From contig NZ_BJUB01000014.1 in the NCBI RefSeq assembly GCF_007989805.1, positions 62,001 through 126,000 of the forward strand: a DNA stretch of 64,000 bases, given 5' to 3'. The notes under the pieces were generated by a model. The model did not search any database. It was given only the letters and a program-made list of their open reading frames with translations, and was not told the origin of the DNA. Shown here piece by piece: positions 23,013 to 30,994 of this stretch. Position 1 is the first letter of the stretch. The number at the start of each line of letters is the position of its first letter. This stretch comes from Cellulomonas xylanilytica (lineage in GTDB: Bacteria > Actinomycetota > Actinomycetes > Actinomycetales > Cellulomonadaceae). Position numbers and translations under genes: made by a program.

Positions 23013-23953
23013 CCGACTCCTTCGACGGCGATGCGGACGCCTGTGGTCCAGGACTCGCCTGGTTCGAGCACGGGCGCACCGGCACTCGGCAGCTCCCGCT
23101 CGGGGCCGAACAGCGGGGCGTTGGTCGGTTCGACGCCGAGGACGTACGCGCCCCGCGCGGGCCAGCTCCACGTGCACAGCCGGGGCAGGGTCGCGCCGGT
23201 CCAGGTCACGACCACGTCGGGGTGCTCGTCGTCGCCGACGAGGGTGGCCCGGGCCCCGCGGACGCCGAGATGCTCGGCGACCACCGGGGCCAGACCGGGC
23301 CCCGGCTCGGGCGTGACCAGCGGGTGCCGATCCTCCGGGAGCGGCTCCCGGACGACCCACTCGTCGGCGTCCACGTCCAGGCGCACGCCCGGTCGCAGCA
23401 GCGGAGCCCCGAGGTTCACGTGGTAGAGCAGCGGGACGCCCACGGGCTGGTCGCCGACGTTGCGGACGACGTCGCGCACCTCGACCGCCGGTGTCCCCGT
23501 GGACGCGACGACCTCGCGCTCGACGAGGATCCGCGGCCCGCCCAGCGACGTGTGCGCGACCACCCCGCGGACGACCACCGTCCAGCCCTGCTCGGTGCGC
23601 TCGCGGGACCAGTGCACGTCGGTCGCCGGGGTCAGGTGGTGGGTGCCGTGCTGGCCCGACGAGCCGCGCGGCTCGCCGATGTTGTCCGGTCCGCACGTGG
23701 CCAGGAGCCCGCCGAGGAAGCGCGACTCCCAGTCGCGACCCGGACCCGGGTCGACGGGGTTCGGGGAGCGCCACGCGACGGGCGTCGAGCCCCACCACGT
23801 CGCCCCGAGGTCCAGTCCCCGGTCGGGCAGGACGTCGAACGCGAGCCCGCCGGCCAGGCGCACCGCGATCACGCCGTCGTGCACGTCGACGCTCGCCAGC
23901 GCGTCCGGCTGCGCGACCCGACCGTCGTCGGTGAGCGCGCCCCAGGCCGTCAC
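23009..23953 (-). CDS. DUF4432 family protein (aldose 1-epimerase-like)
   Basis: A 314-residue galactose-mutarotase-fold protein. DUF4432 features: LAFDVLPDRGLDLGATWWGS near the N-terminus, PVAWRSPNPVDPG, FLGGLLATCGPDNIGEPR, THHLTPATDVHW and the C-terminal YVLGVEPTN...LEPGESW. Related mutarotase-fold proteins interconvert anomers or epimers of sugars; no DUF4432 reaction is firmly assigned, to my knowledge. GTG 23953 overlaps the stop of the ADP-dependent kinase gene (GTGA), and its own stop overlaps manA, so the three are translationally coupled and likely act on one sugar. Confidence 0.85.
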   Translation of the reverse strand: MTAWGALTDDGRVAQPDALASVDVHDGVIAVRLAGGLAFDVLPDRGLDLGATWWGSTPVAWRSPNPVDPGPGRDWESRFLGGLLATCGPDNIGEPRGSSGQHGTHHLTPATDVHWSRERTEQGWTVVVRGVVAHTSLGGPRILVEREVVASTGTPAVEVRDVVRNVGDQPVGVPLLYHVNLGAPLLRPGVRLDVDADEWVVREPLPEDRHPLVTPEPGPGLAPVVAEHLGVRGARATLVGDDEHPDVVVTWTGATLPRLCTWSWPARGAYVLGVEPTNAPLFGPERELPSAGAPVLEPGESWTTGVRIAVEGVG

Positions 23954-25140
23954 GGCCGGGCCAGCGCGGCGAGGAAGCCGCCCACGAAGGAGTCGCCCAG
24001 CCCGATCGTCGTGGGCCGCGCGACGTCGCTGAGGTCGAGGGCAGGCACCACGCACGCGTCGGGGCCGAGCAGGTGGGTCACCTCCGTCGTGAGCGCCTGC
24101 GTCGACGCGCGCGGGCTCATCGCGCCGGTGTCCGCGTAGTCGTCGGCGGTGAAGCCGTCACCCAGCCGGTACCGCGTGCTCGCCATGGTGATCCCTCCGA
24201 GGAGTGCGGGGCCCAGGGCCGCCGCCCGCTGCCCGACGGCCAGCGCCCAGTACTTCGTGTGCACCACCAGCGTGGGCGCAGGGACCAGCTGGTGCAGCTC
24301 GACGACCGCCTTCGCGACCGTCGCCGCGTCGAGCAGGTCGACCTGGCGGCCCAGGTACGCCTGCATCTCGTCCTCGTTGAGGCTGTAGACGTCGGCCGTC
24401 CACACCATCTCGTCGCGCACCCGCCGGCTCAGCTCGGGCACGTGGTACCCCGCGTCCTCGAACACGACGAGCGCGTCCGGGGGCATGGCCCGCATCGCGT
24501 CGCGCACCTGGAGCAACCGTGACTCCAGGGTCGCCGGGTCCTGGATGACGTTGAACGACGACAGCAGGAACACGTCGGCCGTGCGCAGCGCGTCGGCCAG
24601 GTCGGCCGCGATGCGCAGCTCACGGTGCGGCGGGTCGTTGGCGTAGATGATGCGGTTCGGGTGCGGGGCGACCAGCTCGGCGTCGCCCACCCGGACCCGC
24701 GCACCGGCGGGGTACTGCACGATCAGGTGCGGGTCGCGCGAGTCCTGCACGGCGCTCGAGACGTGGTCGACGGACGACGGGAGCAGCCGGCGCACGGTGT
24801 CGTCGATGGACACCAGGTGCAGGGTGCTCGACAGCCCCAGCACGTCCATCGCGATCGCCGCCCGCACGCACGTCCCGCCGAGCGTGACCTCGGTGTCGAA
24901 CCGCGCGGCCACGGCCTCGACGATGTCGGAGGAGGCGACGAACCGCTCTCCCCCGACACCGTCGCGGACGAACGCGAGCAGGCTTCGCACCAGGTCGCGC
25001 ACGGAGTCGACGGGGGTGGCCAGGTCGAGGTCCTCCGGGCCGATCCCGTGCTCCGCGGCGAGCCGCTCGAGCACCGCCGGGTCCCAGCGGAGCTCGTAGT
25101 CGACCGTCCCACCCATGCCCAGCACGAACCTCGTGCTCAT
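23950..25140 (-). CDS. ADP-dependent phosphofructokinase/glucokinase family sugar kinase
   Basis: A 396-residue ribokinase-fold kinase of the ADP-dependent glucokinase/phosphofructokinase family, best known from archaea and animals. Evidence: N-terminal FVLGMGGTVDYELRWD, sugar-binding region VTLGGTCVRAAIAMDVLG, IIYANDPPHRELRI, LLSSFNVIQDPATLESRL, VYSLNEDEMQAYLGR (the NxxE motif) and C-terminal TTIGLGDSFVGGFLAAL with the catalytic Asp in GLGD. Characterised homologues use ADP as phosphoryl donor. In this operon it follows an aldolase gene by a 37-base gap, so phosphorylation of the imported ketose or ketose phosphate before aldol cleavage is the likely step (inference). Confidence 0.85.
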   Translation of the reverse strand: MSTRFVLGMGGTVDYELRWDPAVLERLAAEHGIGPEDLDLATPVDSVRDLVRSLLAFVRDGVGGERFVASSDIVEAVAARFDTEVTLGGTCVRAAIAMDVLGLSSTLHLVSIDDTVRRLLPSSVDHVSSAVQDSRDPHLIVQYPAGARVRVGDAELVAPHPNRIIYANDPPHRELRIAADLADALRTADVFLLSSFNVIQDPATLESRLLQVRDAMRAMPPDALVVFEDAGYHVPELSRRVRDEMVWTADVYSLNEDEMQAYLGRQVDLLDAATVAKAVVELHQLVPAPTLVVHTKYWALAVGQRAAALGPALLGGITMASTRYRLGDGFTADDYADTGAMSPRASTQALTTEVTHLLGPDACVVPALDLSDVARPTTIGLGDSFVGGFLAALARP

Positions 25141-25177
25141 CGGCCGGCTGCTCCTTCTCGCGTCGTCGTGCCGGTCG

Positions 25178-26044
25178 TCAGTACAGGTCGGCCTTGCCGG
25201 CGGCGTCGAACAGCTGGATCTTCTGCGCGGCGACCTCCTGCATCGCGGCGATGCACGGCGGCTGGATGCTGTTGGGCTCGCGCAGCGACGTGTCCGCCAG
25301 GACCTCGCGCATCTTGTCGTGGTACGCGACCTTGATGTCGCTCGAGATGTTGATCTTGTTCACGCCGAGCTTGACCGACTGGCCGATCTCGTCGTCCGGG
25401 TTGCCGGAGCCGCCGTGCAGGACCAGCGGGATGGGCAGCAGCGCCTTGATCTGCTGCAGGAGGTCGAGCTTCAGCTGCGGGGTCACGTGCTTGGGGTACA
25501 GGCCGTGCGCGGTGCGGATCGCGATCGCGAGGCTGTCCACGCCGGTGCGCTCGACGTACTCGACGGCCTCGGCCGGGTCGGTGAACGCGATCTGGGAGAC
25601 CAGCACGCCGTCCTCGGCCTGCTCGTCGAGCTTGCCGATGGTGCCCAGCTCGCCCTCGACCGACAGGCCGACGGCGTGCGCGGTGTCGACGACCTTCCTG
25701 GTGATCGCGACGTTGTCCTCGAACGGCTCCATGGACGCGTCGATCATGGCGGAGGTGAACCCGAGCTGGATGGCCTCGAGCACCTGCTCGTAGGTGCCGC
25801 CGTGGTCCCAGTGGATCGCCACCGGCACCGACGAGCGGTGCGCGCGCTGGATGAGCGCGGCGAGGGCGTCGCCACCGATGTGGGACACCTCGTCGGGGTG
25901 GATGGCGACGATGAGCGGCGCGTGCAGCCGCTCGGAGATCTCGAAGATCCCCTTGCCCATCGCGTAGTCGCTGATGTTGAAGGCGGGGATGGCGAAGTAG
26001 TTCTCGTTCGCCACCGCGAGCAGGTCTCGGCCGTTCAGGAGCAT
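25178..26044 (-). CDS. Class II ketose-bisphosphate aldolase (GatY/KbaY/Fba-like)
   Basis: A 288-residue zinc-dependent class II aldolase. FAIPAFNISDYAMGKGI starts the barrel; HWDHGGTYEQVLEAIQLGFTS holds the catalytic Asp80 and zinc ligand His81; SVEGELGTIGK holds a metal-site Glu; RTAHGLYP and LVLHGGSGNPDDEI provide the other two zinc His residues; GVNKINISSDIKVA binds phosphate. The sequence is nearer the tagatose/fructose-bisphosphate group with short loops than glycolytic Fba. It would cleave a ketose-1-phosphate or bisphosphate into triose units. CACAGGAAAG precedes ATG 26044. It lies between importer and kinase genes in one operon. Confidence 0.9.
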   Translation of the reverse strand: MLLNGRDLLAVANENYFAIPAFNISDYAMGKGIFEISERLHAPLIVAIHPDEVSHIGGDALAALIQRAHRSSVPVAIHWDHGGTYEQVLEAIQLGFTSAMIDASMEPFEDNVAITRKVVDTAHAVGLSVEGELGTIGKLDEQAEDGVLVSQIAFTDPAEAVEYVERTGVDSLAIAIRTAHGLYPKHVTPQLKLDLLQQIKALLPIPLVLHGGSGNPDDEIGQSVKLGVNKINISSDIKVAYHDKMREVLADTSLREPNSIQPPCIAAMQEVAAQKIQLFDAAGKADLY

Positions 26045-26088
26045 GGTGCAGTCAACTTTCCTGTGTGGTGTTCTTCGGAGTGGGGGGT

Positions 26089-26973
26089 CTAGATCTTCAC
26101 GGCGCCGGCGGTCATCCCCCCGATGAAGTAGCGCTGGAAGAAGAGAAAGAGAATGAGAACAGGAATGCAGCCGAGAATGCTCATGGCCATCATCTCGTTC
26201 CACTCGTACGAGTGCTGGCCCATGAGGAGCTGGATGCCGATGGGCACCGTCCGCATGTCCTCGGTCCTGGTCAGCGTCAACGCGAACAGGAACTCGTTCC
26301 AGCAGATCATGAACGTGTACACGCCGACGGACACCAGACCCGGCACGGAGATGGGCATGAGAATGCGCCACAATGCGGTCAGCGGGCCGGCGCCATCCAC
26401 CTTCACGGCCTCGTCGAGCTCTTTGGGAAGGGTATTGAAATACCCCGTCATCATGATGATCGCGTACGGCAGCGTGAACACCATGTAGGTGAGGATCAGG
26501 CCCTGGTAGGTGTTGTAGAGCTTGAGCGCCACCACCAGCCCGAAGTACGGGATCAGCAGCGTGATGGGCGGCACGGCCTGCACCGAGACGACGACGACGT
26601 TGATCGTCTTCTTGCCCCAGAACTCGTACCGGCTGAACGCGTAGGCGGCGTGCACCGCCACGACCAGCGACAGCGCGGTCACCGACAGGGCGATCACGTA
26701 GCTGTTGAAGAAGAACCGCAGCTTGGTCGGGTCGGTGAGGATCGTCGTGTACGCGTCGAACGAGAAGCCGGGCGTGATGAGGCGCGGGGGGAACTCGAAG
26801 ATCTCCGGGTTGGTCTTGAACGAGCTCGACAGCATCCACACCACGGGCAGCGCCGCGAAGCACGCGCCCAGGACCAGCGCGACGACGAGCGCAGCGCGCT
26901 GACCCGTCTTCTTCGGTGGGGTGCGCAGCACGGGCTGCTCGGAGGTGCGAGCGCGGGTGGCCAGCGTGGTCAT
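26089..26973 (-). CDS. Carbohydrate ABC transporter permease (MalG type)
   Basis: A 294-residue inner-membrane permease of the CUT1 class with six predicted helices (first ~30-50, WMLSSSF after it). The EAA loop EAVKVDGAGPLTALWRILMP that docks to the ATPase is intact near residues 195-215. The C-terminus RYFIGGMTAGAVKI is typical of MalG-like proteins. It pairs with the upstream permease (1-base gap) and the substrate-binding lipoprotein. No ATPase gene is in the operon; actinobacterial CUT1 importers commonly use a shared MsiK-type ATPase encoded elsewhere. Confidence 0.93.
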   Translation of the reverse strand: MTTLATRARTSEQPVLRTPPKKTGQRAALVVALVLGACFAALPVVWMLSSSFKTNPEIFEFPPRLITPGFSFDAYTTILTDPTKLRFFFNSYVIALSVTALSLVVAVHAAYAFSRYEFWGKKTINVVVVSVQAVPPITLLIPYFGLVVALKLYNTYQGLILTYMVFTLPYAIIMMTGYFNTLPKELDEAVKVDGAGPLTALWRILMPISVPGLVSVGVYTFMICWNEFLFALTLTRTEDMRTVPIGIQLLMGQHSYEWNEMMAMSILGCIPVLILFLFFQRYFIGGMTAGAVKI

Positions 26974-26974
26974 G

Positions 26975-27946
26975 TCAGTCCCTCGCCTTCTGGTGCCGCA
27001 CGTAGAAGAACGCGAGGACCATCGACATGAGGAGCACGAGGACCGCGGACGCCGAGGCGACGGAGAACTCGTACTCGGTGAACGCGAGCTTGTAGGTGAA
27101 GGTCGACAGGACCTCGGTCGAGTTGATCGGCCCGCCGCCGGTGGTCATCCAGATGAGCGCGAACTGCTGCGTGGTCCAGATGAAGTCCAGCAGCGCCATC
27201 GAGATGATGATCGGCCGCAGCTGCGGCAGCGTGACGTTGCGGAACTGCGCCACCACACCGGCGCCGTCGACCTTCGCGGCCTCGTACAGGTCGCGGGGAA
27301 TGCCTTGCAGGCCGGCCAGCAGCGAGATCATGAAGAACGGGTAGCCGGACCAGATGTTGATGAACGTGACCGCGGCGAGCGCCGTCGACGGGTTGGCCAG
27401 CCACTCGGTCGAGCCGTCCGTGATCCCGGCGGTGCCGAGCAGGTAGTTGACGACGCCGTTGGGGCTGAGCAGCAGGCGCCACAGCACCGCGACGATGGCC
27501 ACGGTGAACAGCCACGGCAGGATGTACAGCACCCGGAAGAACGCCTTGGTGCGGTCCTTCAGCAGCGGCGAGTTGAGCATCAGCGCGAACGCCAGGCCGA
27601 TCACGAAGTGCACGATCACCGAGGAGATGGTGAACACGAGGGTGTTGCGCACCGCGGTGAAGAACACCGGGTCGGTCAGCACCTCGAGGTAGTTCTCGAA
27701 GCCCACGAACGCGGGGTTCTTGTTGGTGATCACCCGGTCGAGCAGCGAGTAGCTGACGACCATGACGATCGGCGTGATCATCAGGATGATCAGCAGCACG
27801 CCGGTCGGGCTGAGGAATCCGTAGGGCGTCAGCGTCCGCCGGATCCGGCCGATCCTGCGGGTCCGGGCGGAGTCTGCACCCGGCGGCGGGGCGGCCTGGA
27901 CGGGCCGCGGCTCCGCCGCGGGGCGGGTGGTGGATGACATGGTCAC
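26975..27946 (-). CDS. Carbohydrate ABC transporter permease (MalF type)
   Basis: A 323-residue CUT1 permease. A Pro/Ala-rich cytosolic N-terminus (~50 residues) precedes six predicted helices, starting TPYGFLSPTGVLLIILMITP. The EAA loop is YEAAKVDGAGVVAQFRNVTLP. GGGPINSTEVLSTFTYKLAF is typical of MalF/UgpA proteins. Start codon: GTG 27946 lies 8 bases after GGGAG and is preferred; ATG 27940 is two codons later and equally readable. It follows the binding protein gene across a stem-loop and precedes the MalG-type permease by one base. Confidence 0.92.
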   Translation of the reverse strand: MTMSSTTRPAAEPRPVQAAPPPGADSARTRRIGRIRRTLTPYGFLSPTGVLLIILMITPIVMVVSYSLLDRVITNKNPAFVGFENYLEVLTDPVFFTAVRNTLVFTISSVIVHFVIGLAFALMLNSPLLKDRTKAFFRVLYILPWLFTVAIVAVLWRLLLSPNGVVNYLLGTAGITDGSTEWLANPSTALAAVTFINIWSGYPFFMISLLAGLQGIPRDLYEAAKVDGAGVVAQFRNVTLPQLRPIIISMALLDFIWTTQQFALIWMTTGGGPINSTEVLSTFTYKLAFTEYEFSVASASAVLVLLMSMVLAFFYVRHQKARD

Positions 27947-27966
27947 GTGGCTCTCTCCCTGGGGGC

Positions 27967-28000
27967 GGGCCGCGCCGGCTGTGCGAGTCCGGTGCGGCCC
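27967..28000 (-). promoter_or_regulatory. Intercistronic stem-loop between binding-protein and permease genes
   Basis: GGGCCGCGCCGG / CCGGTGCGGCCC form a 12-bp stem (one G-U pair) with a 10-base loop, immediately after the binding-protein stop codon. Such structures partially terminate transcription or protect the upstream mRNA end, giving excess binding protein over permeases. Function here is inference. Confidence 0.6.
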
Positions 28001-28020
28001 CGGAGTTCCGGGCTGGTGGC

Positions 28021-29307
28021 CTAGAACTCCTCCTCCCACTTGGTCTGGGCCGCGGCGAGCGCGTCCTGCATCGACTGCTGGCCGTCCAGCGCCTTCTGGA
28101 ACTCCTCACCGAAGTCCCGCATGAGCTGCTCGGCGACGGGCAGACCGGTGAACTCGTTGGCCGGGAAGCCGGACTGGTAGATCTCGAACGCGGTGCCGAA
28201 CAGCTCGTCCTCCTCGACGAAGTCGGGGACGGAGGTCGTGTTGCCCGGGAAGGCGTTGGCGATCGACGACAGCTCGCTGTTGACGGACTCGCTCATCAGG
28301 AACTCGACGAGCTTGAACGCCTCCTCCTTGTGCTCGGAGTTCTCGGCGATGCCGATGCCCCAGGAGGCGTAGGGGATGCCGCGCTCGCCCGTGTACCCGT
28401 CCTCGGCCGGGATCGCCGAGATGCTGAAGTCCAGGTCCGGGTTGGACTCGCGGATGAGGTTCACGTGGGCGAGGGAGTCGATCATCATGCCGACCCGGCC
28501 GTTGCTGAACTCCTCGACCTTGTCCTGCTCCTTCATGGTGAACGACCCGGGCGCGATGACGCCGTCGTCCCACATGCCCTGGATGTAGTCCGTGGCGCTG
28601 GTGACGTCCTCGTTGTCGGTCAGCGCGGGCTGGCCGTCGTCGAGCATCGAGCCACCCGATGCCCAGACCCAGGACATGACGTCGTTCTGGATGCCGTTGG
28701 GGGCCTCGAGCGACAGCGGCAGGATCCAGCCGTAGGTGCTGTCGGTGGTGATCTTGGCGGCCGCGTCCGCGAACTCGGTGCGGGTGGCCGGCGGCGCCGT
28801 GACCCCGGCGCCGGCGAGCAGGGCGTCGTTGGTGAACATCGGGTAGACGAAGTTGACCACCGGGATCATGTACGTCTTGTCGTCCACCTTGACCTGGCTG
28901 GCCAGCTGCGACTCGTCGTAGCCCGCGTCGGACATGACCGCGGACAGGTCCGTGATCGCACCCTGGTCGGCGAAGTCGCTGACCCAGGCGCCGTCCAGCC
29001 CGACGACGTCCGACATGGTGCCGGCGGCGGCACCGGCGACCACCTGCTCCTTGGTCGAGGCGTAGGGGCCCGACAGCAGGTCGACCGTGATGCCCGGGTT
29101 CTCCTCCTCGAACTGGTCCATCAGCTCGCGGAACGCACCGTCGGGGAGCTCGGGCTCCCACCACTGCGAGAACTCGAGGGTGACGTCCTCTCCCGAGTCC
29201 GAGTCCGAGCCTGTGTCCGCGTCGCCCCCACCGGAGCATGCCGCGAGCGCGAGTGACGCGACCGCGGTGAGTGCAATGAAGCGTCCAACGTGAGCGCCCT
29301 TGCCCAT
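28021..29307 (-). CDS. Sugar ABC transporter substrate-binding lipoprotein
   Basis: A 428-residue extracellular solute-binding protein (family 1). Lipobox LALAAC with lipidated Cys24 is followed by an acidic Ser/Gly linker (SGGGDADTGSDSDSGEDV). The mature fold begins VTLEFSQWWEPE and contains FEEENPGITVDLLSGPY, YMIPVVNFVYPMFTNDALL, GRVGMMIDSLAHV and GERGIPYASWGIGIAENSEH, all CUT1 binding-protein hallmarks. ATG 29307 is chosen over ATG 29319 because GGGGAG lies at ideal spacing. It is the first gene of the sugar operon, read from the promoter at 29374-29402. Ligand unknown; downstream enzymes suggest a hexose or hexose-derived sugar. Confidence 0.93.
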   Translation of the reverse strand: MGKGAHVGRFIALTAVASLALAACSGGGDADTGSDSDSGEDVTLEFSQWWEPELPDGAFRELMDQFEEENPGITVDLLSGPYASTKEQVVAGAAAGTMSDVVGLDGAWVSDFADQGAITDLSAVMSDAGYDESQLASQVKVDDKTYMIPVVNFVYPMFTNDALLAGAGVTAPPATRTEFADAAAKITTDSTYGWILPLSLEAPNGIQNDVMSWVWASGGSMLDDGQPALTDNEDVTSATDYIQGMWDDGVIAPGSFTMKEQDKVEEFSNGRVGMMIDSLAHVNLIRESNPDLDFSISAIPAEDGYTGERGIPYASWGIGIAENSEHKEEAFKLVEFLMSESVNSELSSIANAFPGNTTSVPDFVEEDELFGTAFEIYQSGFPANEFTGLPVAEQLMRDFGEEFQKALDGQQSMQDALAAAQTKWEEEF

Positions 29308-29356
29308 GACTCTCCCCATCTCCCGATCCTGCCGCTTCGTGCGACTGTCTGCGCAC

Positions 29357-29377
29357 TTTTGCGGGTTTACGCCAAAG
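29357..29377. promoter_or_regulatory. DeoR-type operator copy O1
   Basis: TGCGGGTTTACGCCAAA (29360-29376) within the imperfect dyad TTTTGCG...CGCCAAA. It overlaps the -10 and start site of the ABC operon promoter on the opposite strand. Two further copies of the TGCGG(G)TTTnnCGC motif lie at 29527 and 29557, next to the regulator gene. Confidence 0.65.
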
Positions 29378-29402
29378 TAGACCCGGAGATCTGCGTCGTC
29401 AA
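29374..29402 (-). promoter_or_regulatory. Sigma-70 promoter of the sugar operon
   Basis: On the minus strand -35 TTGACG (29397-29402) and -10 TACTTT (29374-29379) are separated by exactly 17 bases. Transcription would begin near 29367, about 60 bases before the binding-protein ATG, and operator O1 covers the -10/start region. Confidence 0.65.
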
Positions 29403-29526
29403 GCGGTGTATGTCCGTCGCGACCGCTTTCGCACGCCACCCCTCTCCCAGCCAGCGCGAGGTCACGACCTGGTGCATCGCTCTGAACTGCGCGGATGACC
29501 GGATCCGCCGCTCGCGTCAGCGTCCC

Positions 29527-29543
29527 TGCGGGTTTCCGCGGAA
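29527..29543. promoter_or_regulatory. DeoR-type operator copy O2
   Basis: TGCGGGTTTCCGCGGAA, identical to O1 over TGCGGGTTT and CGC. It is exactly 30 bp (about three helical turns) upstream of O3 in front of the deoR-type gene, which suggests autoregulation. Confidence 0.6.
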
Positions 29544-29556
29544 CTCGCAGTACGCC

Positions 29557-29574
29557 TGCGGTTTCTCGCACAAA
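29557..29574. promoter_or_regulatory. DeoR-type operator copy O3
   Basis: TGCGGTTTCTCGCACAAA, the third copy, with one base fewer in the centre. It ends 27 bases before the regulator start codon. Confidence 0.55.
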
Positions 29575-29601
29575 GCCGCATCCCTGTGGTTCAGTACTCC
29601 C

Positions 29602-30414
29602 ATGTCTGCGACCTCCGACGGCTCCGCCCGCCGCCTGCCCGCGGGCCGCAAGGCCGCGCTCGCGGCCTATGTCGCCGAGCAGGGCCAGGTGACGGTGGCG
29701 GACCTCGCCGAGCGGTTCGACGTCTCTCCCGACACCATCCGCCGGGATCTCGACGCGCTGGACGGGGACGGCGTGCTCATCCGCACGCACGGCGGCGCCA
29801 TCAGCCCCCAGGCGGTCCCCCGGCCCGACACCGGGGTCGACGTCCGGATGCGGATCCAGACATCGGCCAAGGACCAGATCGGGGCCCTCGCCGCAGCCCT
29901 CGTGCCCGACGGTGCGTCGCTCATGATCAACGCCGGGACGACGACGCTCGCGGTGGCCCGCCACCTGTCCGAGCACCGCGACCTCACCGTCGCCACGAAC
30001 TCCCTGCGCATGCCGACGGAGCTCAGCCCCTTCGCCTTCCGCGACCTCTACGTGTTCGGGGGCGTCGTCCGGCTCAGCGCGCAGGGCACCGTCGGCGCCG
30101 TGGCCTTCCCCAGCGAGAACGGCACCGACCGCGACATCCGCTGCGACCTGGCGCTCATCGGCGTCGGGGCCGTCAACGCGGACGCCGGCTACTCGACGAG
30201 CAACCTCGGCGAGGCCGCGATGATGAGCGAGATGATGAACCGCTCCGCGCGCGTCGCCGTCCTCGCGGACTCCACCAAGTTCGGCCGCCGCCTGTTCGCG
30301 CAGATCGCGGAGCTCGGTCGCGCCGACTACCTGGTGACCGACTCGGCGCCGCCCCCGGACCTGGCCGCGGCACTGGACGCTGCGGGCGTCGAGGTCCTCG
30401 TTCCCGCGACCTGA
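29602..30414 (+). CDS. DeoR/GlpR-family transcriptional regulator
   Basis: A 270-residue sugar-responsive repressor. The N-terminal helix-turn-helix VTVADLAERFDVSPDTIRRD and LIRTHGGAISP are the DeoR signature. The C-terminal DeoRC domain, which resembles phosphosugar isomerases, has LMINAGTTTLAVARHL, LTVATNSLRMPTEL, CDLALIGVGAVNADAGYS and VLADSTKFGRRLF. DeoR regulators are released from DNA by phosphorylated sugar intermediates. ATG 29602 lacks a Shine-Dalgarno sequence, so the mRNA may be leaderless. It is divergent from the sugar operon and should control it and itself through O1-O3. Confidence 0.93.
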   Translation: MSATSDGSARRLPAGRKAALAAYVAEQGQVTVADLAERFDVSPDTIRRDLDALDGDGVLIRTHGGAISPQAVPRPDTGVDVRMRIQTSAKDQIGALAAALVPDGASLMINAGTTTLAVARHLSEHRDLTVATNSLRMPTELSPFAFRDLYVFGGVVRLSAQGTVGAVAFPSENGTDRDIRCDLALIGVGAVNADAGYSTSNLGEAAMMSEMMNRSARVAVLADSTKFGRRLFAQIAELGRADYLVTDSAPPPDLAAALDAAGVEVLVPAT

Positions 30415-30426
30415 GGAGCCCGCCGG

Positions 30427-30978
30427 CTAGGCGAACCGCACCGCGATGCCGGGGTAGTCGAGCACGAGCCCGGACGCGTCGAACGTGAGCACGGCCTCGA
30501 AGCCGCCCTCCGACGTGTACGCGAAGCGGTGGTCGTCCAGGCGCCGGTAGGTCTGGTCCAGCCGGCGGACGGCGAGGTCCGCCGCCTGCACGTAGACGGC
30601 CGAGGTGGCGACGACCTCGCCCACGGGCAGGGTCAGCCGGTGCACCGGCAGCGTGTTGGTGCAGGCGGACGCCTCGAGGTCCACGTCGACCAGCCCGTCC
30701 AGGTGGGGTGCCGGGACACCGTCGACGGTCCAGCCGCCCTGACCGTCGCTGAGCAGGAGCGTGCTGCGCGGGCCGTCGACGGTGTCGGAGCCGACGCGGA
30801 CCGACCGGGTCCGCCAGGCGTCGTCCAGCGTGACCTCGTACGCCACCGCGTACGCCCGGCCGTCCTCCACCGCCGACGTGTGCCCGCGCAGCCGGCCCGG
30901 TGCGGGGTAGACCACCTCGAACCCGTCGACCGCGTCGACGAACCGCCAGGCGGCGAACGGCGGGAGCGGCGTGTGCAC
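30427..30978 (-). CDS. Putative glycolipid-binding domain protein
   Basis: A 183-residue protein matching the putative glycolipid-binding family (a lipocalin-like beta-barrel). Family segments: GYRLRGHTSA-like GRLRGHTSAVEDG, YAVAYEVTLDDAWRTRSVRV, LDGLVDVDLEASACTNTLPV and FAYTSEGGFEAVLTFDASGL followed by VLDYPGIAVRF. The actual ligand is not known for any member I can name. GTG 30978 was chosen because it lies 16 bases downstream of the CitE-like gene with a weak TGGA site, so it may be the last gene of the leucine operon. It converges on the deoR-type gene with a 12-base gap. Confidence 0.8.
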   Translation of the reverse strand: MHTPLPPFAAWRFVDAVDGFEVVYPAPGRLRGHTSAVEDGRAYAVAYEVTLDDAWRTRSVRVGSDTVDGPRSTLLLSDGQGGWTVDGVPAPHLDGLVDVDLEASACTNTLPVHRLTLPVGEVVATSAVYVQAADLAVRRLDQTYRRLDDHRFAYTSEGGFEAVLTFDASGLVLDYPGIAVRFA

Positions 30979-30994
30979 GGGTCCAGGCAACCAG

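Noticed and set aside
22026..29307. Sulfoquinovose (sulfo-EMP type) or tagatose pathway
   Set aside because: The isomerase-kinase-aldolase logic is similar, but there is no sulfoquinovosidase, sulfolactaldehyde reductase or sulfonate exporter, and the kinase belongs to a different family. The substrate is left open.
29403..29526. Possible small RNA or leader peptide in the longest intergenic region
   Set aside because: No ORF with ribosome binding site and no stable terminator-like hairpin was found between operator O1 and O2.
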